Positions 11,601 through 20,400 of a DNA stretch of 64,000 bases are shown one piece after another. Below the pieces are notes generated by a model. That model worked only from the letters and a program-made list of their open reading frames with translations. It was not told the origin of the DNA and did not search any database. Where the stretch lies: the NCBI GenBank assembly GCA_009792885.1, contig WMCF01000012.1, positions 16,257,492 to 16,321,491 of the forward strand. The letters are read 5' to 3'. Position numbers and translations under genes: made by a program. Every line of letters starts with the position of its first letter. Position 1 is the stretch's first letter. The stretch is from Eremophila alpestris peregrina. Lineage: Eukaryota; Chordata; Aves; Passeriformes; Alaudidae.

Positions 11601-14600
11601 TTTGACTTGTTTGGGTAAGTGAACAAGCCAGACACTCTCCCAGTGCTCTCAGTCTGTCCTCCCCAGACACAAAGAGCAATCCTGCATGTGTGGCACAGCA
11701 TCAGTGCCCTGTGCTGGGGTGGTCAGGGCATGGCAGAGAAATCCAGAGAAAATTCTGGATGCATCCCAGGTTTATGACTGTGCTGTTGGCAACTCTGGGC
11801 ATGTGTAGTCTGGGAGGAGGCAGAATGTCCTTGTCCACTCTGTGCTGGGGAGAGGCAAGTGAGGGAATGGTGGAGTTTGATGTCAAGGCTTAAAGGGGAA
11901 GGGAGGGAGTGATCCTCTTGGAACATTCCCCTCACAGATATCCTCCAGGTTGTCCCTGAGACCCTGAAGATTTCCAGCACCAGCATCAAACTGAACTGGA
12001 CCTGCATGCTCCCTGACATGTGCCAGCATATTCAGGCCAGGTGCCGGCTGGAGCAGCATTCCTCCTCAGACTGTAAGGCTGAGGAGGTGAAGGGAGAGGA
12101 GATACTACAGGGTCAGGAGGGAACTTTCTCCTGCTCCCCTCTGCAGCCCTTCACTGTCTACAGTGTCACCATCTCCCTGCTGCCTAGCACTATCCTGTAC
12201 ACACGGCTCCTCAGGACAAAGGAAACGGGTATGTTTAAACAAAATGTCAGGATGACCTGAAGCTCAGGTGGAGCATCTGCTCCATGCTGTAATGTTCCTG
12301 GGATCAGAGCTGCTTGCAGCTGTGGGGATCTGGGGAAGGGGCTGTTCAGGCCCTACAGCAGAATGTTCCCCCTCCTCACCACACCATTGCTGCTGCAGAG
12401 GCAAAAGCAGCCTTTGTGGGGGACAAATAATTGCTCTCCATGCATGATCCTGTTCTCCTGTGCTTCCAGTGCCAGACAAACCAGAGAATTTGTGGCTGGA
12501 TTCCAGCACGAGGTCTCTCAAGTGGAAGGCGCCATCCTCCTGCAAAGGGGAAATCATTGGATACCAGGTACCAGGAGTCCATGGAGTGCCCTTGGTCCCC
12601 CTTACTTTGTCTGGAGCTCTGTGCAGGCAGCCTGAGGAGAGGTGTGAGCCCTCCTTGGTCAGGGCCCACAGGCTGTACACTGCTGGTGTTCCTGGTAGGG
12701 CCAGGTCTCCTCTTGTGCCCAGCCAGCTGTAGCAGCCCCTCTCTGCAGAGCTGCCCAGTGCAGAAGCAGGATGTTGGTTCCAATGTCTAGCAGCTCCCTG
12801 TTCTTCCTCCAGCTGAACATCACCACCATGAGAGCAAATGGCAGCTTCCTCAAATTCAGTCAGGCGTTCGTGAACCAGTCTGTCTCTGAGTATATGCCAC
12901 CTCATCAGGCAGCTGCCAGCAAATACCTGGTGACAGTGCAGGGCCTGACAGCAGCTGGGGCTGGGGCTGCATCACAGCTGGAATTCGAAATCTCTGTCAC
13001 GGGTAATGATTGTTCTGCCTTGTGTCTGGTTGGGGTGGCATCTCAGGGGGCGAGTACTGAGTCCGGAGAAGCTTCCAGACCTGTGTGTGCAACCACCCTG
13101 TCCCAGCTCAATCAGGGGCAGGGAGTGTGGGCACCTGGCTCAGCAGTGGGCATGAAGCTGAGTGAGTCCTTCCTTGAGGGCTTTCATTGGCAGGTCTGCA
13201 GAGGAGCTGCACTGCCTCAGCCACTGTTTGTGCCTTTGATACCAGACTTGGCCCCTCTACTCTTCCACTGAAGAAGGTGACACCCATCCCTGCATTTGGG
13301 TACACAGGTGGCTCAAGGTCAGAGAGCGCTAGGATTGCTGAGGCTGGGTCTGTGTCCTCCTGCTGTGTGCAGGATGGCTGAGCAGGCTGCCAGACCCTCC
13401 AGCTGGGGCCAGGGGACAAGGCCATGTGCTCCAGAGCCTCCCTCTGCCCTGCCCACGCAGATGTGCAGGCAGGGGAAGGCTGTCTTGCTGCCTGTCCCTG
13501 CAGCAGCCAGGGCAGCAGGGTCTGGACACACATTCCTACACACGTGCAGACACCCAGCAGCAAGGCTGGGGCCACTGGTGGTGCACGGCCCAGGCTGTGA
13601 CACCCACTCCTCTTCGTGTGTTAGTTTCAGGACAGTCTCGGGGCCCTTGGCCTGGGTCAGCAGTCATTGTAGTGGTGGTGGTGGTGGTGGTGGTGTTGAT
13701 CCCCTTGTCTGCTGGGATCCTCTGGTTTGTGCTCTCCAGGTGAGTGACAGGAGATTTGGAGTCTTGACTCTCTCTCAGGCCCTGCTGTGCTGTGGGGTGG
13801 GTGGGGATAGAGAGGGTTCCCCAGCTTCTCTCACTCTTCTCTGGCTGCAGAGGATGCAGCTGGCTGGTCCTAACACAGATTGGATCTGGTTGGGGCTCTA
13901 AGTGACTTCCTCAGGGCTGAGACAGCGGCCATGGGTGCTGAGACCCTCTCCCCTTGTTGCTGTTGCAGCCACCACTGCTGTCCCCTGGGTTGCAGGTGGG
14001 CAATGCCTGCCAGGGTGGGGGTGGTGGTGTGCAGAACCTCCATGCCACTGCTGCTGGGCTCAGCAGGGTCTGGCCCAGGTCAGCCTCTCCCTGACTCAGG
14101 ACTGCTCTTTGCCTTCCCAGAAGAAAGAGGGCCTTGCCCAGCAAAGCTGAGGAGGATCACTACACAGGTAGGACCCACAGCACAGAGGCGACTGTAGGGC
14201 TGGAGCTGGGGGCGGGGAGCAGGTGTATTTCAGGAGAGCCTGGTGGCATTCTGAGGTAGCTCCAGGCAGCCCAGCTGGCCTGTCAGACCAATATGTCCCA
14301 CATCTATTCCCAGCTGAAACCCTGCTCAGTAGCTCCTTCCACCAGCTCCTTTCTGGGGTCTCTCTGAGGTGCCAGTGAGGGTTGGGAACTACTCCTCCCC
14401 CTCACTCTCTCTGGGGTAGGCAGCAGCTCCTCCCAGCCCTGCTGTCCTGATGAATCCCAGGATGGTCTGCAGCCCCTGGTGATGCTGCCTGCCTGAGGCT
14501 GCCCTGCTCCTTCTCCCACAGCCCTCGGGTCCCTTAGGCTATTTCTGTCCTCTTCTACCCCCCAGAGCTCCAGCCCTATGAGAATATCCACAGGGATAAT

Positions 14601-14854
14601 TACTGCGTGATCAAGACTTTTCATGAGAAAGATGCAGGTAGGAAATGGGTTGTCCTGCCTGTGACCCCACACAGCACAGAGAGAGTGGGACTGCCAGCTG
14701 TTGATGGTGTGTCTGAGCTCCTCGTGCTGCCAAAGGCATGCAGCAGCCTCTGCCTTGGGTTCTCTTGTTCTCCTCGGGTAAATGTGGCCAGGCTGAAGAG
14801 CAATTTCCCAAGACCCTGCCTGTTCTGGAATCCTCAGGAGAGTCAGATCAGTAA
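5688..14854 (+). CDS. Gene A: CCP/FN3 single-pass receptor without phosphatase domains
   Basis: Twelve exons join in frame to about 617 aa: 5688-5796, 8835-9017, 9581-9826, 10241-10489, 11378-11614, 11938-12228, 12470-12567, 12813-13002, 13625-13739, 14121-14167, 14566-14637, 14838-14854. Order: signal peptide (about 1-22), four CCP-like modules (37-341, one exon each, phase 1-1), two FN3 modules (342-534), a membrane span (about 546-570) and a tail of about 45 residues with Tyr in HYT, PYENI and NYCVI. The start is chosen because MALPALSL opens a clear signal peptide and aligns with genes B and C. It is a paralogue of the ectodomain of gene C on the opposite strand but has no phosphatase exons and lacks the third FN3 module. 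The YEN motif fits the Grb2-type pYxN pattern (inference). The last short exon is the least certain; 3' exons could differ. Ligand and function are unknown. Confidence 0.82.
5797..8187 (+). other. Gene A intron 1, left part
   Basis: This is the 3 kb first intron up to the LTR insertion. No further CCP exon with splice sites is visible. Positions 7890-8187 are homologous, in inverted orientation, to gene C intron 1. The AT-richer part at about 7260-7830 has an LTR-like look (a TTTATTTACAGTTCTGCACA stretch), but I could not find matching ends or a target duplication. Confidence 0.5.
7890..9212 (+). repeat. Inverted duplicate block, gene A copy (partner 41605-42285)
   Basis: Intron 1 end, exon 2 and intron 2 start of gene A match the corresponding part of gene C in opposite orientation, with scattered substitutions. 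The only large difference is the LTR at 8188-8821, which is absent from the gene C copy. The homology extends through introns, so it reflects a DNA duplication and not only exon conservation. Confidence 0.85.
8188..8821 (+). mobile_element. Solo LTR of an endogenous retrovirus in gene A intron 1
   Basis: The element begins TGTCCTGGTTTACAGC and ends CACCCCAGAACA, the TG...CA ends of an LTR. The empty site is preserved in the paralogous gene C intron, where the flanks read directly CTGGCCTTTACACACAG on the coding strand. Flanking CCTTT and TCTTT fit a 5-base target duplication with one change. No internal viral genes are present, so it is a solo LTR. It ends 13 bases before the exon 2 acceptor. 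Confidence 0.85.
8835..11614 (+). other. Gene A CCP-like exons (four modules)
   Basis: Exons 8835-9017, 9581-9826, 10241-10489 and 11378-11614 are each phase 1-1 and each encode one Cys-rich module. The first has the four-Cys plus Trp pattern of a CCP/sushi domain (KCEAPSDW, VVKLSC, VIRC, WNETPTC). The next three start with CQRP or CQKP and share LQLAP, EEVTLSC and HVKC. They end in a Trp-containing stretch and a final Cys just before the splice site. Exons 3 and 4 are close relatives of each other and of the single CCP exon of gene B, which suggests exon duplication. Confidence 0.85.
11938..13002 (+). other. Gene A FN3 exons (two modules)
   Basis: Exon 11938-12228 encodes FN3-a (STSIKLNWTC ... 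PFTVYSVTIS ... RTKETG). Exons 12470-12567 and 12813-13002 together encode FN3-b (VPDKPENLWLDSS ... GEIIGYQ, then LNITTMRAN ... YLVTVQGLTAAGAGA). FN3-b is split by an intron after the GYQ strand, as in genes B and C, and the 291-base and 98-base exons have the same length in all three genes. No third FN3 module is found between 13002 and the membrane exon. Confidence 0.85.
13625..13739 (+). other. Gene A transmembrane exon with GTG microsatellite
   Basis: This phase 1-2 exon encodes a short stalk and a membrane span ending ILWFVLSR. The span contains nine Val in a row, written by GTA plus eight GTG codons (13669-13694), so a microsatellite forms part of the membrane helix. Two acceptors are possible six bases apart (TTAG at 13624 and TTTCAG at 13630), both in frame. 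No charged residue sits in the span, so pairing with an ITAM adaptor through a basic residue is not indicated. Confidence 0.8.
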
Positions 14855-17300
14855 GGAAGAAGAGCAGCTGGAGTGAACATCTGAGGCACAATGGTGATGG
14901 CACTTCCCTTCTTGAGGCTTGGTCCTCCACCATGGGAAGCAGGACAATGAATCATCTCATGGGTTATTGCTTCCCCCCACGTTTTCTTCTTCATCAAGCT
15001 CCAGAATCCTCTGTCACAGCACAGGAGCAGCTCAAGGCATGGGGATAACCTGCTTGTGCCAGCAAGGATATGTCCTGGTAGTTTTCCAGTGCTCTGGCTT
15101 AGCCATCTCACCAGCATCTTGGTGCCTGCAAATATCCCCTGAGAATGGAGGAGCTCACAACTCCTCTTTCCACCCTGTGTCCATCTAGACCCTGTCCTCT
15201 GCTTGAGTTTGGCCTAGCTGTGCTGCCCTGGCCACTGTGCTTCTGTGTCTGAAATAGCCAATAAATTCTTGTGGTTTGCAGGTGCTGCCTGGCCCACAAA
15301 AGCTCTCACCTTGTCATTGGTCCTCCTTATTTTGTGTGTGAAAGCCTTGACCCCATGAATCTTCATGGAGGAACTTGGAGTAGGCTTTTCCAGTGCCTGT
15401 CAGCTCCAAGGAAGCACACCTGAAGTTCTGCATGCTCCCAGTGCAATTTTTTGGGTGGCTGCTTTCCCTCCTCCCCATCCTATAGGTAACCCCATCTCCA
15501 CTATGCATAACTGGACCTCTGTGTTGCTGTGTCCTCCTCTGTGGGTGTTGGTGCTCGTCTCCCATTTTATGAGGTGTGGTTGGCACTGGCCCTCTTGGGA
15601 CATCTGTGTCCTGCAGTCTTTGGGATCTGCTGGCTCTTGGCTGCTGCTGCTATCCCATCACCTCCAACAGCACTGCCTCCCACCCTGTTGGATGCCAGTG
15701 CCCACTGCAGCCTGGTGCAGTCCAAAGGCTCTCCTTGGTGAGGGATGCACTGCTGGCAAATGGGGTGATCAACCTGTCTTTTCTCCAGCTCTGCGTGTTG
15801 TCTCTGATGTTTCCATCTCCTTCTCCTGCCCTTGTGCACACAGGCTCTCCTGAGTTCCCTGGACTTGGGTGTGACAAGCTGGTTCTGGTTGTGCTTTTTA
15901 CAGCCCTGAACACAAAACTGTCATGGTTTTTTTACTTCAGTGTTATCTCTCTCCCCTGTCAAACCTGCCAGTACCCAGTGCAGCCTGGAGGCTGAGAGGC
16001 TGCCTGAAGGCTCTCCTTATTGAGGAGTACACTGCCAGAACACAGAGCAATTGACCTCTCTCTTTTCCAGCTTTATTTTAGCCTGGCATGACTTGCATGT
16101 GCTGGTAAAGACATGTCTTGACAGTTCTTCATATGAGCTGTCTGCCCATCAGCTCAGTACCTGCCACTGGCCCCTGGGACCAAAATATCTCTATCCTGTG
16201 AACTGTTGCTGGTGTGACATGTGTACCTGATGGAGCAGCTCTTCGTGGTTATTGGGCAGAGGGGGGAAGAGCAACTCAACGGTGTGTGGCTGCTGCCGGT
16301 TGAGAAAGGGGAATGAGCAGGCTTGGGATAGGGGAGAACAGTTGCCACCTCTTTGGCTACCCTGCTCCCCACTCCATCACCCCAATACCCAATCATACCC
16401 GCGGCTGTCAGCCTCATGACTCCACCTGCTCTGTCCAGACAGTCAGTAAAGGCTTGTGGTTTGGGCAGAGATACCTGCTGCCCCCAGCTCCTGCCTAGTC
16501 ACCTCATTGTCCTTGTGAGGTGCTGTTCCCTGTGGGCGCTGAGCTCACTGCACCTTGTTGAGGGGAGCCATGAGCAGGGCACCCTTTGCCCTGGGCAGTA
16601 GCACATCCTGTGCAGGTGCCACAGGCAAAGCTCAGGGACAAGTTTGTTCTCTGTGCCTTTGCAGCGCCCCCTCCGTCTGATCACCCAGCCTTCTGGAATC
16701 CGAGACATCCCAAGTGGATGGGAGGTTCTGGAGGAAGAGAAAAGCAGCGGCTCCTGACAAGCAAGGGGCATGGTTCAGTACTGTGAGTGTTTTCCCAAGC
16801 ACACAGCTAGCATTGTAGGGCAGCAAGGTCTGCACACTTGGGGACAGAGGAGAGTGCTGCCAGGCTGAGAGGGAGCAGGAGGAAGAGGCAGCTGAGGATA
16901 GAGAAGCGGGGAAGGATGAGAGAGGGTGTGGGTTGAGTGCTTCTTTCAGAAGGGCCACAGACTGTGTCAGTCATTGAAGTACTCCTTGTAGTTCATGTCC
17001 CCATTCCTATCTGTGCTTCTGACCAGGTCTTTATGTGATTTCTCAAAGGTCCTCCATCTCGTGTGATCATTGAGGGGAAGTGACTCATCACCACTCTAAA
17101 ACCCACGCATTGTCAGGAAGCACTTGGATATTACTTCAGAAACAGGAGTAACACTTCTTGAATGCCCTGGTAACCAGGAGGGTTTTGGGAGGAAACTCTG
17201 GGATCTTGGTGACAAGGTTCCTTCTGTTGAGTCCCAGAGCCTGCATGCTCCTGGGACAAAAAGATATCAAAAGGCAGAAGCGCTGACAGTGATGGGAGGT
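14838..17300 (+). other. Gene A 3' region with repeated transcript-end segments
   Basis: After the gene A stop there is a poly(A) signal AATAAA at 15260-15265, and a related end segment at 16445 with AGTAAA. Both are followed by a TTGTGGTTTG-like run and resemble the gene B end at 24520. A diverged tandem repeat of about 273 bases is visible (copies near 15696 and 15969, both with GCAGCCTGG and AAGGCTCTCCTT). I find no coding exon here. Confidence 0.6.
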
Positions 17301-17309
17301 TCCCTGCCC

Positions 17310-17319
17310 AAAGAGGAAG
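17310..17319 (+). promoter_or_regulatory. GAGGAAG (PU.1/ETS-like) element of gene B
   Basis: AAAGAGGAAG lies 136 bases before the gene B ATG, in a 5' flank clearly homologous to gene A (both also share GTCCTGCCTGGGGACTTCA just before the start codon). Its role as a promoter element is inferred. Confidence 0.4.
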
Positions 17320-17454
17320 CCTCCTGCATCTCACAAGGAGATGCGTCTGTTTCCTTCCTGTGGTTGCAAGCCTTGCAGTCAGATACGGGTGCTTGGGCTC
17401 AGAGGCGGCGAGTGGGGCTGAGATTTCAGTCCTGCCTGGGGACTTCACGCTAGG

Positions 17455-20400
17455 ATGGCCCTGCAGTCACTGGCTCTGAGGTTTCTCCTGGCCCTTGCAT
17501 CTCTACTGTCAGCACATGGCCAGGAAGACTTTTTCAACATCCAAATAGTGCCCCAAGGACCAGGTAAGAAGTGGTTCTTCCTCTTGGAAGCTTCTGCTGC
17601 CTTTCCTCCCGTACATTGGATCTTCTTCTTCACTGCCTGCAGCCCTGAGGGCTGTGTCAGCTGGGGCAGCCCCTGTCTGCACCAGGGACAGGAGCTACAA
17701 TGTAGCTCCTCCCACTGGGGTTCTGTGGGAGAGACAGCATGGGCTGGATGTGCGGTGATGGGTCATGCCCTGGAGACAGTGGGCACGAACTGGGCATCAA
17801 TTCACACACTGGGAATCAGGGGAAGGGTCTGCAGGGAGGTGTCACTTTCTGTACACATCCTAACCCCAGGTGTGCCTGCTGAGAGCAGCACAAGAGGGAG
17901 CTTGCTGCTGCTTTGCCAGACAGATGGATCGGGGCAGGAACAGTGGCTGGGTGCCTGAGCATGGGGTGGATCATGGCCTTGTGCCAGGGGACAAAGCTGC
18001 TGGTTGTAGTGCTCAGCTGGGCATCTCTGGTCTCCCATCAGGGCTGTTTGAGAGCAAAGCCTGAGCACAAGTGGCTTGTCATCAGCATTTCCCTTTGTGG
18101 CAAAGTTGGTCTGCACCTTATGAGATCCCTTGTGTGCCCCTCTGGGAGAAGGGACATTGTATTTTAAACCCTTCAGGCCTCACAAAGCTTCTTGCAGAGG
18201 CTTGAACAGACAAGGGCTCCTTCCAAAAGCCAGTGTTCTTCTCTGTAGGAATCATTGTCACAAAACCTCCCCCTGCAGCATTTGACAAACTGCTGGGACC
18301 AGCTACTCAGCTACTGTCTTCTGAGCCTGGAGGGTGGTGAATTTGGTGAGAAGGTGACGAGAAGAAGGAAGGGTTGTGCCAGGAGAAAGGGGCAGGGGCA
18401 TTGGTAAAGCAGGAGATGTGAATGGAGAAGGCACTCCTCACCCCCATGACCTGCTGCCCACCCACGGTCTGGGACAGGAGGAGAGCAGCTGAGCATGAGT
18501 GAGTGAGAACAGGGAGCTCAGAAGTGTAACAGGGGCATGGCTGATCCCTGTGGGAGGGATGAGCCATGGCTAAAGAGACATGCATTCCAGCAGGAGTGGT
18601 GGTGCTATGGCTCAGCAAATGCCACCTGAGCTGGGCTGGGTGACAGGCCTGAATGAGAGGTTGGAGGGTGTCTCCTAGTGCAGGGGTGATTGTCCTTGGA
18701 ATCTCCCTACTGTGGGCTATGGGGAAGGGAATATGTGCCCACGGACACAAGTGCGAATGGGGCAGGTTCCTGGGTGAGTGATCGTTCACGATTTCCAGGC
18801 ATAAGGAAAACCCCTTCCCAACAAGCCTTGCTCTCAGGTCACATCCCAGCAGATCCCTCACCCTTCATTGGCTGGAGGGGTTGCTGGGGATTTGCCTCCC
18901 ACCACTTACCCATATCTCATCACTACCAGCCCAAATAACACCCTCTTTCACCTCTGGCACCCAGAAATGTGCCAAAGGCCCCACTGGGACTCCAGACTCC
19001 AGCTGGCACCAGACCAGGAGAATTACAAGAAGAATGAAGAAGTGATGCTGAGCTGCCCTGAAGGTTTCCAGCCATCCTTCACCCATGTCAAATGCTCGAG
19101 TGAAGTCCAGTCCTTCACTCGAGGGAAACCTGTATACAGAGAAGTCTGGACTGGAAGAAACTCCAGAGGTGTCTGGACCCGCATTCGGTCCAGTGTGGAG
19201 TGCACTGGTAAGGAAGGGATCAGGAGCCCTCTTGGCTGCCTTGCTCTGCCATTCCTGAGCAGGGAAGGCAGGGTGTGGGGCAGAGGAGGTTTTGGGCTCT
19301 GTGCTGCCCAGGGAAATGGCAGGTGTCCAGTCCACCCTGCAGGTCAGCACTGCGGGTGTTGGTGATAAGAGTGTCCCTGAGGGCTTCTGGCAGAAGCATG
19401 TGCACAAAGGAGAAAAGCATGGGAGAGGGATTTGTGGTGGAGCTTGTGGCTAGCACATGGCATCACTGTTTGAGCAGAATCAGAGGGCTTTGCTGCCTGT
19501 ATTCCCTCAGATGGTGCATCTGTGAGTACCACAGCTTGCTCCATGTGGGCTGGACCCCTCCAGGTTCTGTGGCATGGTGGGCGCAGGCTTAGCACCCTCT
19601 TCTCACAGCTTAGAGCATTCATGTTCCCTCCAAGGGAGAGCAGAGCTGAACCTTATGGATTGTAGAGATTCTGGGACAAACAGACACCTCAGTTTGGAAT
19701 CAATGGGGAAAATTACTTGAGCAGTAGTAGTCCACTCCTTTGCCCACATTAATTCCTGTCCAACTCCTCCTGCTCCGTTTTGAGAGAGTTGCAGTGACCA
19801 CCTTCATCTCACTTTCCCTCCCACTGCACTGCGTGATAAGCAAGGTTGTTTGGCTGCAGCATCCTTGCCTGGATGGCAGTGGGAAAGAATAGAGTGACCT
19901 TCTGGCAATCTCTCCTTCACAGAACTCCTCCAGGTTGACCCAGACACCTTTGAGATTTCCAGCACCAGCATCAAACTGAACTGGACCTGCAAGGTCCCTG
20001 ATGCCTGCCAGGGCATGAGGGCCATGTGCCGGCTGGCAGCGCCTTCCTCCCCTCCCTGTGAGGCTGAGGAGGTGAATGCAGAGCAGATCTTACATGGCCA
20101 GGAGGGAACATTCACCTGCTCCCCTTTGCAGCCCTTCACTGAGTACAGTGTCACCATCGACTTGTCCCCCAATACAACCCTTTTCTCATGGTTGTTCATG
20201 ACCAAGGAAACAGGTACGTGCACAAAAATAGGGGGGACAAGCAACCGTGCAGAGCTGTGTCACAGCTCAGCTCAGCCTGATCATTTGCTCCCTGCAGGGA
20301 TGTGCCTGGGATCAGGGCTGCCTGGGGAAGGGGCTGGGACAGCCCTGAGCAGGGCACGTCCTGTTCCCATTGTCCCACACCACACCACACTGTTGTGCTC

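Noticed and set aside
13003..13624. Search for a third FN3 module in gene A
   Set aside because: No counterpart of the VLGDG or RPGCDYTALLRL stretches was found on the plus strand, and exon 8 and the membrane exon join in phase without it.
14566..14637. Classical ITIM in the gene A tail
   Set aside because: The residue two before each Tyr is Gln or Asp, not Ile, Val, Leu or Ser, so the strict ITIM pattern is not met; a pYxN motif is the better reading.
18250..18342. Possible extra exon of gene B after TCTCTGTAG
   Set aside because: The frame set by exon 1 meets TGA before any donor site, and no Cys pattern of a CCP module is present.
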